DNA of 64,000 nt from contig NZ_JBHTCT010000005.1 of assembly GCF_042665595.1 (NCBI RefSeq), forward strand, positions 186,001-250,000. The letters are read 5' to 3'. The number at the start of each line of letters is the position of its first letter. Position 1 is the first letter of the stretch. The stretch is from Bhargavaea changchunensis (GTDB taxonomy: Bacteria; Bacillota; Bacilli; Bacillales_A; Planococcaceae). Shown here one piece after another: positions 24,549 to 33,285 of the stretch. The notes beneath the pieces are model-generated. The model was given only the letters and a program-made list of their open reading frames with translations, had not been told where the DNA came from and did not search any database. The position numbers were made by a program, and so were the translations under genes.

Positions 24549-26159
24549 TTAATTCACAAACCGCCCTGCGGCGGTTGCCCCTTTATGGGATTCCCAGTAG
24601 TCATTCCTCAGATGCACTTTCTGGATCTTTCCGGAGGCGGTCTTTGGCAGTTCATCCACGAATGTCACACTGGTAACAGCTTTGAAGTGCGCGAGTTTCG
24701 AGCGGGAGAAATCGATGACATCCTCTTCGCTCAGGCTTATCCCTTCCCGGAGGACGACGTAGGCATGCGGGGTCTCGCCCCACTTTTCGTGGGGAACCGC
24801 GATGACGGCGGCTTCCACGATGTCCGGGTGCTCATAGAGCGCGCCTTCCACTTCAATTGAGGAAATGTTTTCTCCGCCGGATATGATGATGTCTTTTTTC
24901 CGGTCGGTGATGTCGATGTGTCCGAATTCGTCAATGGTGCCCATATCCCCCGTATGGAGCCAGCCATTCCGTAGTGCTTCCGCTGTCGCTTCTTCGTTTT
25001 TCCAGTAGCCTTTCATGACGCCATGGCTCCGGACGACCACTTCGCCGACTGACTTGCCGTCATGCGGAACCTCTTCCCCGAAGTCGTTGACAACCCGGAC
25101 GTCGTTGCCGACCATCGGGTAGCCCGCCTTCGCTTTCAGGCGGACCTTCTGCTCATCAGACAAATGCGCTTCCGTTGAACGGCTCGAAGACGTGAGGCTG
25201 AGCGGTGATGATTCGGTCATGCCGTACACCTGGATGAATTCCCAGCCCAGCTCGTCTTCGACGCGGCGGATAAAGGCCGGCGGCGGAGCGGAGCCCGCGA
25301 TGATGATGCGGAGGTCGGCTGTCCCTGTCTGCGGCTTTTCGGAATCATAATACTGCAGCAACGAGTTGAGGACAGTCGGCGCCATATGCACCGATGTCAC
25401 GCCGTGGGAATTGATGGCGTCATAGATTGTCTCCGGACGCGCCTTGCGGAGGCAGACATGGGTCGCCCCGTTTGCTGTGTAGTAGAAAGGCGCGCCCCAA
25501 CCGTTAACGTGGAACATAGGCAGAACATGAAGATATGTGTCCGTGTCATATACACGAAGGTGATGCATCAGCGACATGGCGTGCAGGTAGTTGTTCCGGT
25601 GAGTCAGCATGACACCTTTCGGATTGCCGGTCGTCCCGCTTGTATAAAGCAGGCTCGCGACATCGTTCTCATCGAGCTCTGCCCGACCAAACGGTTCTTC
25701 CGGAAACCCTGACAGCCACTCGTCATAAGCCGTTTCTTCGGTTCCACCGTCATGATAATGGACAACGATCCGTTCAATCGTTTCAAACTTGTGCTTTACC
25801 GGCTCGATCAGATGAATCAGGTCTTGATCGATGAACAGCACCCTGGATTCGCTATGGTTAAGGATAAACAGATAATCCTCCGGCTTGAGCCGGATATTGA
25901 GCGGCACCATGACTGCGCCGGTCTGATAGATTCCGTAGAACCCCTCCAGCATCTCCAGTGTATTCGGAGCGAGGTAAGCGACACGGTCGCCCTTTTCCAC
26001 ACCAAGTGATTGCAAGCCGTGTGATAGTTGATTCACCCGTCCACCCAGCTCGGTATAAGTCAGCCTGCGGCCCTCATCATGGTCGATTACGGCCGTCTTC
26101 TCCCCGTACAGACGGACTGCACGGTCCAGGAAGTCAGTCAATATCAGCGGTACATTCAT
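24549..26159 (-). CDS. AMP-forming acyl-CoA synthetase (fatty acid--CoA ligase)
   Basis: Activates a carboxylic acid, probably a medium- or long-chain fatty acid, with ATP and CoA. Motifs of the ANL superfamily: LLYTSGTTGNPKGVMLTH near residue 175, YGMTESSP, GWLHTGDMGTIDEFGHI, DRKKDIIISGGENIS and the catalytic Lys in PKTASGKIQK. Length 536 is normal. No other beta-oxidation gene is adjacent, so the chain length is a guess from overall look. A weak CodY-like sequence (12 of 15) lies at 26187-26201 just upstream. Confidence 0.93.
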   Translation of the reverse strand: MNVPLILTDFLDRAVRLYGEKTAVIDHDEGRRLTYTELGGRVNQLSHGLQSLGVEKGDRVAYLAPNTLEMLEGFYGIYQTGAVMVPLNIRLKPEDYLFILNHSESRVLFIDQDLIHLIEPVKHKFETIERIVVHYHDGGTEETAYDEWLSGFPEEPFGRAELDENDVASLLYTSGTTGNPKGVMLTHRNNYLHAMSLMHHLRVYDTDTYLHVLPMFHVNGWGAPFYYTANGATHVCLRKARPETIYDAINSHGVTSVHMAPTVLNSLLQYYDSEKPQTGTADLRIIIAGSAPPPAFIRRVEDELGWEFIQVYGMTESSPLSLTSSSRSTEAHLSDEQKVRLKAKAGYPMVGNDVRVVNDFGEEVPHDGKSVGEVVVRSHGVMKGYWKNEEATAEALRNGWLHTGDMGTIDEFGHIDITDRKKDIIISGGENISSIEVEGALYEHPDIVEAAVIAVPHEKWGETPHAYVVLREGISLSEEDVIDFSRSKLAHFKAVTSVTFVDELPKTASGKIQKVHLRNDYWESHKGATAAGRFVN

Positions 26160-26293
26160 GTCTGCTCACCTCTTGTGGGAATAATGAAATTTCTGATAAG
26201 TAAAATTATACCACCTGTTGTATATCAACCTTCCTTTAGTTGCCAAGATAGCGTTTTCTTGATTAAGTGACTGCTTGAACTGTATGAATACAG

Positions 26294-26308
26294 AGTTTCC
26301 AGAAAACT
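26294..26308. promoter_or_regulatory. CodY-box-like sequence upstream of prolyl oligopeptidase
   Basis: AGTTTCCAGAAAACT fits 12 of 15 positions of AATTTTCWGAAAATT. It lies about 100 bases upstream of the sigma-54 promoter at 26407. Confidence 0.4.
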
Positions 26309-26354
26309 CTCCTTTCTTTTCACGCTTTTCGGCCTAATCTACAATTATTCACTT

Positions 26355-26370
26355 TATTTCCTGGGAAATA
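26355..26370. promoter_or_regulatory. Candidate sigma-54 activator site (palindrome A)
   Basis: Near-perfect palindrome TATTTCCTGGGAAATA followed by TGTC, 36 bases upstream of the -24 element. Almost the same 20 bases occur at 49504-49519 upstream of another sigma-54-type promoter, before an M24 peptidase gene. Shared position and sequence suggest a common enhancer-binding protein. Confidence 0.6.
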
Positions 26371-26387
26371 TGTCATCAAAACTCGAA

Positions 26388-26401
26388 TGAAAACGATTTG
26401 T
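26388..26401. promoter_or_regulatory. cre-like sequence at the prolyl oligopeptidase promoter
   Basis: TGAAAACGATTTGT fits 12 of 14 positions of TGWAANCGNTNWCA and ends 7 bases before the -24 element. CcpA binding here would interfere with sigma-54 activation. Confidence 0.4.
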
Positions 26402-26406
26402 TTCAA

Positions 26407-26423
26407 ATGGCATGTAACTTGCA
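26407..26423 (+). promoter_or_regulatory. Sigma-54 promoter of prolyl oligopeptidase
   Basis: ATGGCATGTAACTTGCA: -24 GG and -12 GC with exact ten-base separation, close to TTGGCACNNNNNTTGCW. The predicted start at about 26434 leaves a 24-base leader carrying GGGAGG. Confidence 0.85.
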
Positions 26424-26457
26424 ACATCTTCGATGATTGAAAAAGGGAGGAATTGAA

Positions 26458-28500
26458 ATGACCATACCAGTAGAAAAATCAAAAGTCATTGAGCTTTATC
26501 ATGGACATGAAGTTCAAGACGCCTATCGCTGGCTAGAAAGTTCTGAGCATCCTGAAACGAAAACTTGGGCAGATTCTCAGAATCAAAACACCCGCTCTTA
26601 TTTTGAAAAACTTCCCGTGCGGAATATGCTTCAAAAGAAACTTGCCGGACGTTGGAACACCGCCAAATTCTTTACACCTGAAAAAGTGAACGGCGAATAT
26701 TTCTATCAGAAAAATAACGGTCTGCAGAACCAGCCGGTGCTCTACCGTTCACACAACCTCTCAGATTCAACGCCTGACAAGGTGATTGACCCGAACGAGA
26801 TAAATCCGGAAGGCACGACTGCACTGACCGCACTTTCATTCAGCGGAAAAGGATCATGGCTCGCATATGCCCTGTCGGAAAACGGAAGCGACTGGCAGAC
26901 CATCCGGATCCGTAACCTTGAAACCGGCAATGACCTCCCGGAAATCATCCGATGGGCCAAGTTTACAGACATCGCATGGACAGAGAATGAGACTGGCTTT
27001 TACTATAGCCGTTACCCCGAACCGGGCACTGTGCCGGATGAGGATGGAAGCAACTACAACCGGCTTTATTTCCACCGGCTGAATACCCCTCAATCTGAAG
27101 ACCGCCTGATTCATGAACGGCCTGATGACAAGGAACTGTCGTTCAGTGCTACCTTCACCGATGTTCATCGTCACCTTATTCTCCAATCATGGAAAGGCAC
27201 TGAAAACAAGAGCCGCCTCTACTACCGGGAGGCAACTTCCGATGGGGACTTCCTCCCCCTCGCCCCTGATGACGACGGCTACTACTCGTTCCTGGGGAAT
27301 TCGGAAGGCCGGTTCATCCTCTACACCACTGCCGGTGCCCCAAATGGGAGGATCATCTCGGTTGATCCGGAACACCCGGAAAAAGAGCACTGGCAGGAAA
27401 TCATTCCTGAGCAGGAAAGTGTTCTCTACTTCCCGAAACTCGCCGGGAACCACCTGATTGCGGCTTATATGGAACATGCCTGGCACCGTGTTGAACTATA
27501 CAGGACGGATGGAACTCATGTCAGAAGACTCGGCTTGCCCGAAATGATCTCGGTATCGAACATTCAGGTATCCAAAAAAGAAGGTGAAGTGCTGATCGGC
27601 TATACGTCCTATCTCACTCCCACGACGATTGCCCGATACACGATTGAATCGGATGAATTGGTCACCGTTCTGGTGCCGGAAGGCGGATTGGATCCTGACC
27701 TCTACACCACCCGGCAGGTTTTCTATCCTTCTACTGACGGCACACAGATTCCGATGTTCATCACCAGCCGGAAAGACCTGTCGCCCGACGGCTCCCATCC
27801 GGTCCTGCTCTATGGTTACGGTGGCTTCAATATCAGTATGACGCCGGCTTTCAACGCCTCGAACGCCATGTTCATCGAGGACGGCGGCATCTATGCCGTG
27901 GCGAATATCAGGGGCGGCGGGGAATACGGCGAAGAATGGCACCAGGGCGGTACATTCGGCAACAAGCCACAAGTGTTTGACGACTTCATTTCGGCTGCGG
28001 AATGGCTGATTTCGGAACAGTGGACGAAGCCCGAAAAGATCGCCATCATGGGCGGAAGCAATGGCGGCCTGCTTGTGGCAGCCTGTCTGAACCGAAGACC
28101 CGATCTGTACGGCGCGGTCATCTGCCAGGTTCCGGTGACCGATATGCTCAGGTACCATAAGTTCACGGTCGGCCGATTCTGGACCTCGGAGTTCGGCCAT
28201 CCAGAGGAAAATGAAGAAGATTTCCGGAATATCATTGCATATTCCCCGCTGCACAACATTAAAGAACGTGAACATCCTCCCGTTCTGATCACAACCGCGG
28301 ATACTGATGACCGTGTCGTCCCTCTTCACGCGATGAAGTACGCGGCTGCGATGCAGGAAGCCCAAAAGGGGGATGCCCCCATCCTGCTACGGATCGAGAA
28401 GGATGCAGGACATGGGCTCGGCAAACCGGTGTCAAAAATCATTGACGAACATGCGGACATCTATTCGTTCCTTTATACACACCTGGATATGGATGCCTGA
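26458..28500 (+). CDS. Prolyl oligopeptidase (S9A serine peptidase)
   Basis: Cuts peptides after proline inside the cell. Residues about 1-390 hold the cap-forming beta propeller and about 400-680 the alpha/beta hydrolase. The nucleophile Ser is in GGSNGGLLVA, the Asp in TADTDDRVVPLH and the His in DAGHGLGKP. VANIRGGGEYGEEWH is the usual family stretch. There is no signal peptide. The ATG at 26458 is seven bases after GGGAGG; the frame upstream to 26437 is ignored. It is read from a sigma-54 promoter and ends at a terminator shared with the opp operon, which fits a role on imported proline-rich peptides. Confidence 0.95.
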   Translation: MTIPVEKSKVIELYHGHEVQDAYRWLESSEHPETKTWADSQNQNTRSYFEKLPVRNMLQKKLAGRWNTAKFFTPEKVNGEYFYQKNNGLQNQPVLYRSHNLSDSTPDKVIDPNEINPEGTTALTALSFSGKGSWLAYALSENGSDWQTIRIRNLETGNDLPEIIRWAKFTDIAWTENETGFYYSRYPEPGTVPDEDGSNYNRLYFHRLNTPQSEDRLIHERPDDKELSFSATFTDVHRHLILQSWKGTENKSRLYYREATSDGDFLPLAPDDDGYYSFLGNSEGRFILYTTAGAPNGRIISVDPEHPEKEHWQEIIPEQESVLYFPKLAGNHLIAAYMEHAWHRVELYRTDGTHVRRLGLPEMISVSNIQVSKKEGEVLIGYTSYLTPTTIARYTIESDELVTVLVPEGGLDPDLYTTRQVFYPSTDGTQIPMFITSRKDLSPDGSHPVLLYGYGGFNISMTPAFNASNAMFIEDGGIYAVANIRGGGEYGEEWHQGGTFGNKPQVFDDFISAAEWLISEQWTKPEKIAIMGGSNGGLLVAACLNRRPDLYGAVICQVPVTDMLRYHKFTVGRFWTSEFGHPEENEEDFRNIIAYSPLHNIKEREHPPVLITTADTDDRVVPLHAMKYAAAMQEAQKGDAPILLRIEKDAGHGLGKPVSKIIDEHADIYSFLYTHLDMDA

Positions 28501-28506
28501 ACAGCA

Positions 28507-28536
28507 GAGGCCGCTCTCCCGATGGAGAACGGCCTC
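28507..28536. terminator. Bidirectional terminator
   Basis: A 13-bp stem with one mismatch (28507-28519 with 28524-28536), GAGGCCG at its base, between the convergent prolyl oligopeptidase gene and opp operon. Confidence 0.85.
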
Positions 28537-28544
28537 TTATCTTT

Positions 28545-29462
28545 TCAGTCATCAATTTTAGGATCAAATGCATCACGGAGTCCGTCGCCGACAAAGTTGA
28601 ACGCCAGGACCGTGATCAGGATCATGAACCCCGGGAATAGCGGATACCACCAGGCGCCCAGCATGATTTGAGGATTCTGTGCACTCTGCAGCATATTCCC
28701 CCAGCTCGGGGTTGGCGGCTGGATGCCGAGCCCGAGATAACTCAGACCGGCCTCAGCGAGAATGACCCCTCCCACTCCCAGCGTCGCCGATACGATAATC
28801 GGCCCCAGCGCATTTGGCAGGATATGAGAAAATATAATGCGGGTGTTGCTAATTCCCAGTGTTCTCGCCGCCAGTACAAATTCTGACTTCCTGAGTGAGA
28901 GGAACTCACCCCGAACGAGGCGGGCGGTACCTGTCCATCCAAATACCGCAAAGATTGCAATCAGCGTAAAAATGCTTGGCTCAAAAATGGTCACGAGGGT
29001 AATAAGCAGGAACAGTGATGGAAACGAAATGATTGCATCCACAATCCGCATTAGCACAGCATCCAATATTCCCCCAAAGTACCCGGCAATCGCACCGATG
29101 ACCGTACCAATGAATATCGAACCGGCAACCGAGGCAAAGCCAACCAGCAGGGAGATTCTGGCCCCGTACAGGAGACGGCTCAGCGTATCCCTGCCGAGAT
29201 TATCCGCTCCCAACGGGTAGTCCTTCCCCGGCGGCGCCAACTTGTCGAGAAGAACCTGCTGGCTCGGATCTTTAGGGGCCAACATAGGTGCAAAGATGGC
29301 AGCCCCGACGATCATAATCAGCAGAACCGCCCCGATTACCGCAAGTTTGTTTTTCATGAATTTCCTGAGCATCACTTTCCAAATGGCCTCATGCCCTATC
29401 AAGCTATGGTCTTCTGCTGAGACGGGTTTTTTCGGTATCCGCCTCTCATTGGTCAGTGTCAC
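28545..29462 (-). CDS. Oligopeptide/dipeptide ABC transporter permease (OppC/DppC type)
   Basis: Last gene of the opp-like operon. A 305-residue membrane protein with the OppC N-terminal domain (WKVMLRKFMKNKLAVIGA), the HPLGADNLGRD-like motif seen here as YPLGADNLGRDTLSRLLYGARISL, key LGADNLGRD, and the ATPase-contacting EAA loop near AARTLGISNTRIIFSHILPN. It pairs with the OppB-type subunit just upstream. Start is GTG at 29462 after a GGAGAGGAGA tract. Confidence 0.95.
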   Translation of the reverse strand: MTLTNERRIPKKPVSAEDHSLIGHEAIWKVMLRKFMKNKLAVIGAVLLIMIVGAAIFAPMLAPKDPSQQVLLDKLAPPGKDYPLGADNLGRDTLSRLLYGARISLLVGFASVAGSIFIGTVIGAIAGYFGGILDAVLMRIVDAIISFPSLFLLITLVTIFEPSIFTLIAIFAVFGWTGTARLVRGEFLSLRKSEFVLAARTLGISNTRIIFSHILPNALGPIIVSATLGVGGVILAEAGLSYLGLGIQPPTPSWGNMLQSAQNPQIMLGAWWYPLFPGFMILITVLAFNFVGDGLRDAFDPKIDD

Positions 29463-29483
29463 GGTCTCCTCTCCTTTCCTCCA

Positions 29484-30434
29484 TCAATACTCGATCCTCG
29501 GATCAAAGACTGCATATAGAATATCTGCCAGCAGATTTCCGATCACGACCAGTGTCGCCGCAATGACCACAACCGCCATGATGACCGGATAATCGCGCTG
29601 GAAGGCCGCCTCCATGAAAAGCAATCCGATGCCCGGCCATGCAAAGACGCTCTCGATGATGACCGATCCGCCGATGAACGACGGCAGCATGAGCCCGAAA
29701 ATCGTAATGATCGGGATCAGCGCGTTTCTTAGTCCGTGTTTGAAAATGACGGTCTTCTGCCTGAAGCCGTTCGCTTTTGCCGTCCGGATATAGTCCTGCC
29801 GCAGCACATCGAGCATGCTGGACCTCGAATAGCGCGTCAGACCCGCCATGTCGGCTGTTGCGAGAACAAAGGCAGGCAGAACCAGGTGATGAAGACGGTC
29901 CCATATACTGAACGGTTCACCGTATGTCGCGACACCGCCAATCGGGAACCAGCCGAGATGAACAGACAGCACCATGATAAGGACCAATCCGATCCAGAAG
30001 TTCGGAGTGGCGACACCCAGGAAGGAGACGACGGTGATTGCATAATCCTGTAATGAATTTCTTTTTGTTGCAGACCAGACCCCAAGGGGAATGGAGATGA
30101 TGAACGCAATGAATGTAGAAACGAGCATCAGCAACAGCGTGTTCGGCAGCCTCGCGGTGATGAGTTCACTTACCGGCACGCCCTGGCGGATAAACGACTC
30201 ACCAAAGTTTCCCTGAACCATATTCCCGAGCCATCGCCCATATTGGACGACGATGCTGTCATTGAGACCGTAAGATTCCTTGTAAGCCTCCAGGTTCTCC
30301 TGCTTGATCATCGGATCCATCATCAGAGCCGTGGGATCGCCTGGAGCCATTTTCATGATTCCGAAGGAGATGACGCTGATGAGGAATAACAGAGGAATGG
30401 CCATCAGGCACCGACGGATGATATAAGTTGTCAT
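29484..30434 (-). CDS. Oligopeptide/dipeptide ABC transporter permease (OppB/DppB type)
   Basis: Membrane permease of 316 residues. Starts TTYIIRRCLMAIPLLFLIS as typical for OppB; the EAA loop is near RTAKANGFRQKTVIFKHGLRNALIP. ATG at 30434 is chosen because GAAGGA lies ten bases ahead; an in-frame start at 30461 has no ribosome site. Between receptor and OppC genes in a five-gene operon. Confidence 0.95.
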   Translation of the reverse strand: MTTYIIRRCLMAIPLLFLISVISFGIMKMAPGDPTALMMDPMIKQENLEAYKESYGLNDSIVVQYGRWLGNMVQGNFGESFIRQGVPVSELITARLPNTLLLMLVSTFIAFIISIPLGVWSATKRNSLQDYAITVVSFLGVATPNFWIGLVLIMVLSVHLGWFPIGGVATYGEPFSIWDRLHHLVLPAFVLATADMAGLTRYSRSSMLDVLRQDYIRTAKANGFRQKTVIFKHGLRNALIPIITIFGLMLPSFIGGSVIIESVFAWPGIGLLFMEAAFQRDYPVIMAVVVIAATLVVIGNLLADILYAVFDPRIEY

Positions 30435-30526
30435 ATCGATCACTTCCTTCCCGTCAAACATCTAAAGTAATAACACCGGGCATCACCCGATTGGGAGATG
30501 CCCGCCATGAGTCATTGGGAACAGTT

Positions 30527-32155
30527 TTATTGCTCAAAGTACCATTCATGGATCTTGTAATACGTATTGGCGGCATTGTACGATGGTCCGACCAGTTTAG
30601 GCGAGATCGCCAGATAACCTTCAGGATAGTACAGGAAGGTGTTTGGCTGATCCTCGGTGACAATGGCATCAGCCTCAGCAATGACAGCCTTTCTTTCTTC
30701 AAGATCCGCAATTTGTGTATTCTTGGAGAGAAGCTCATCGACTTCAGAATTCGAATAGCCGTTATAGTTCAGGCCGGCTTCAATTTCGGACGTGTGCCAG
30801 AACCATGTCGGATCCGGATCGCTGCCGATCGACCAACCTGCCACAATCGCATCAAAGTTCCAGTTTGGAGGGCTTGTCTGCTCGACATAGGCACTCCACT
30901 CAAGCACTTCAATCGACGTCTTGATGCCGATTTCCGCCCACTGCTGCTGGGCAACTTCGGCAATCTGCTGGCGGATCTCGTTGGCGGACGTTGTTTTTAA
31001 AGCAAACTCAAACTTTTTGCCGTCCTTCTCAAGGATGCCATCAGGACCCGGTTCCCAGCCGGCTTCTTTCAGGAGTTGCTTTGCTTTTTCAGGGTCATAC
31101 TCGAACTTTGGAACATCCGGGTTAAACGCCCAGTTTGCAGGGCTTCCCGGTCCGTGTGCCACTGTACCGGCATCGCCGAGAATGGCCTGGATGATGGCTT
31201 CCCTATCAATGGCATGCGTCAATGCGTGGCGGACCTTCTTGTCCTGGAACAGTTCATTTCTGAGGTTGTATCCGATGTATTCGAATGCATTGGATGGACC
31301 GGATTCGAGCTTCACCATGCCCTTGGCCTCAAGATCCTGTGCCATCCCCACATACTCCGGCGAAATACCGGCCATGCTGATCTCACCGACCTGTAGCTGT
31401 GCCATCGACGTATTCGTGTCAGGAACAATCTTATAAAGCAGTCCATCCAGCTTTGGCGCGCCAAGATGGTAGTCCTCGTGCGCCTCAAGTGCAATGTATT
31501 CTCCTTCTTTCCATTCCTTGAATTTGAACGGACCGGTTCCGATCGGCTCTTTCGTATTGAACGGATGCTTACCCAGTTCCGCTATTGGCACTTCACCAAG
31601 AATATGTTTCGGCAGAACTTCAAATTGCGCCGTGATCGTGATAAATGGTGCGTATGGCTCCGATAGGACGAATTCCACCGTGTAGTCATCAATTTTATTG
31701 ACCTCTTCGATGATCTCGAACGGCAGGCCCCTTGGTCCGACATAATCCGGGTCTTTCGGGATGGTGTAGGAGAAGACGACGTCGTCAGCCGTCATCGGTT
31801 CTCCGTCATGCCACTTCACGTTTTCCCGAAGATGGAACGTCCATCGCAGGCCGTCATCCGTGAAGTCCCAGCTTTCTGCAAGGTCACCTTCCGGGTTAAA
31901 GTCCTGGTCAACGGTAACGAGGCCGCTGAAGATAAACCCTTCAATCGTCGAACTGGATGTATCAGTGGAGTAGTACGGATTGAACAAAGTCGGCGCGGCA
32001 GTCGTGGCCAGTACGAGATTGCCCCCCTCAGCTTCCGCACCTTCCTTTTCCGCCGCATTTGCATCAATATTTCCTGCTTCTTCAGGCTGTGAGCAGGCAG
32101 CAATCATCAAGACCATTGCCAGTGCCGCCACCTTCCATAGTGGTTTTCTGAACAT
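30527..32155 (-). CDS. Peptide ABC transporter substrate-binding lipoprotein (SBP family 5)
   Basis: Extracellular peptide receptor of 542 residues. The lipobox is IAACS at about residues 17-21. The cluster C (SBP_bac_5) fold is shown by the early YYSTDTSSSTIEGFIFSGLV region, WHDGEPMTADDVVFSY and the late DALVA/DPTWFWHTS region. Such receptors bind di- or oligopeptides, sometimes nickel or opines. Given the sigma-54 promoter and the neighbouring proline peptidases and hydroxyproline pathway, peptides rich in proline or hydroxyproline are the most likely cargo; this is inference. It is the third gene in the operon and has a cre-like site and a small palindrome just upstream. Confidence 0.94.
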   Translation of the reverse strand: MFRKPLWKVAALAMVLMIAACSQPEEAGNIDANAAEKEGAEAEGGNLVLATTAAPTLFNPYYSTDTSSSTIEGFIFSGLVTVDQDFNPEGDLAESWDFTDDGLRWTFHLRENVKWHDGEPMTADDVVFSYTIPKDPDYVGPRGLPFEIIEEVNKIDDYTVEFVLSEPYAPFITITAQFEVLPKHILGEVPIAELGKHPFNTKEPIGTGPFKFKEWKEGEYIALEAHEDYHLGAPKLDGLLYKIVPDTNTSMAQLQVGEISMAGISPEYVGMAQDLEAKGMVKLESGPSNAFEYIGYNLRNELFQDKKVRHALTHAIDREAIIQAILGDAGTVAHGPGSPANWAFNPDVPKFEYDPEKAKQLLKEAGWEPGPDGILEKDGKKFEFALKTTSANEIRQQIAEVAQQQWAEIGIKTSIEVLEWSAYVEQTSPPNWNFDAIVAGWSIGSDPDPTWFWHTSEIEAGLNYNGYSNSEVDELLSKNTQIADLEERKAVIAEADAIVTEDQPNTFLYYPEGYLAISPKLVGPSYNAANTYYKIHEWYFEQ

Positions 32156-32188
32156 ATAAATCCCCCTTTTTTATTCATTGCTGATTCA

Positions 32189-32201
32189 TCGTTATTAACG
32201 A
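32189..32201. promoter_or_regulatory. Palindrome upstream of the peptide receptor gene
   Basis: TCGTTATTAACGA, 6-1-6, in the 98-base gap between the ATPase and receptor genes. It could form a short mRNA stem protecting the abundant receptor message or be an operator; nothing decides between these. Confidence 0.35.
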
Positions 32202-32242
32202 ATGCAAAGTTATTGGCAGGCGAACCGGACCACCCCCTTTCC

Positions 32243-32256
32243 TGGAACCGCTTTCA
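32243..32256. promoter_or_regulatory. cre-like sequence near the peptide receptor gene
   Basis: TGGAACCGCTTTCA matches 13 of 14 positions of the CcpA site TGWAANCGNTNWCA. It overlaps the end of the OppF-type gene and lies about 90 bases ahead of the receptor start, so CcpA could block transcription through the operon. Confidence 0.5.
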
Positions 32257-33285
32257 ATTGAACAAGTGGCAGGCGACATGGCGTCCGGGAACTACTTCAC
32301 GGAACACAGGCGCTTCAGATCCGCACTGTGGCATCGCATATGGGCAGCGGGTATGAAAAACGCAACCCCTGGGAGGATTTGCAGGACTCGGCAGATCTCC
32401 CTTTAAGATGATGCGATCGCGCTTCACAACGCCTCCCTTCCGGATCACCGGAACCGCCGAAAGAAGGGACTGTGTATACGGATGAAGCGGTTCATCGTAC
32501 AAACTTTTCTTATCTGACAGCTCCATGAGCTTCCCAAGATACATCACGCCGACTCTATCCGAAATATGGCGGACAACACTCAGGTCATGGGAGATAAAGA
32601 TGTAGGTCAGGTTAAATTTCTCCTGCAGATCCTCCAGCAGGTTGACGATCTGGGCCTGAATGGACACATCCAGGGCGGAAACTGCTTCGTCCGCTATAAT
32701 CAGCTCTGGATTCAGGATGAGGGCGCGGGCTATGCCGATCCTTTGGCGCTGGCCTCCCGAAAACTCATGCGGATAATTGTTGATGACCGTAGGGTGAAGT
32801 CCGACCGTCTGCAGAATCTCCGTGATATGGTCCATTCGCTCTTCCCTGCTATTCAGAATCCCATGTACACGGAGAGGTTCCATAAGAATGCTGCCAAGTG
32901 ACTTTCTCGGGTTAAGCGAAGCGTTCGGATCCTGGAATACCATCTGCATGTTTCGCCGCAGGACCGGGCCTAAATCCCGCTCTTTTAACTTGGTGACGTC
33001 GTTGCCGCCAAACAGGATCTTGCCGTCTGTCGGCTCATACAGGCGGATCAGGGCGCGTCCCAGCGTTGATTTTCCACACCCCGACTCTCCCACGATGCCA
33101 AGAGTTTCCCCTTTCTTCACTGTAAAACTGACGTCGTCGACCGCTTTGACAGATCCGGTCGTCCGCTGAAGAATGCCCGTCTTGATTGGAAAATGCATTT
33201 TCAGGTTCTGTACGTCAAGCAGGTTCTCATGGAATCTCTCATTGGCTTTCTCTCTTTGGGAGAGCAGTATATTGGCCGTACTCAT
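32254..33285 (-). CDS. Peptide ABC transporter ATP-binding protein (OppF/DppF type)
   Basis: ATPase of 343 residues. Walker A GESGCGKSTLGRAL, signature FSGGQRQRIGIARAL, Walker B LIIADEAVSALD and the C-terminal oligopeptide ABC domain with CVFHTRCPYAMPQC (Cys-rich cluster region). In this family the C-terminal Cys residues often hold a 4Fe-4S cluster. It overlaps the OppD-type gene by four bases (ATGA) and works with it as a heterodimer. Confidence 0.95.
   Translation of the reverse strand: MSTANILLSQREKANERFHENLLDVQNLKMHFPIKTGILQRTTGSVKAVDDVSFTVKKGETLGIVGESGCGKSTLGRALIRLYEPTDGKILFGGNDVTKLKERDLGPVLRRNMQMVFQDPNASLNPRKSLGSILMEPLRVHGILNSREERMDHITEILQTVGLHPTVINNYPHEFSGGQRQRIGIARALILNPELIIADEAVSALDVSIQAQIVNLLEDLQEKFNLTYIFISHDLSVVRHISDRVGVMYLGKLMELSDKKSLYDEPLHPYTQSLLSAVPVIRKGGVVKRDRIILKGDLPSPANPPRGCVFHTRCPYAMPQCGSEAPVFREVVPGRHVACHLFN

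Noticed and set aside
21000..24550. LXG or other polymorphic toxin gene next to the immunity-type genes
   Set aside because: Both strands were read; only nucleoside hydrolase and endonuclease V lie between them.
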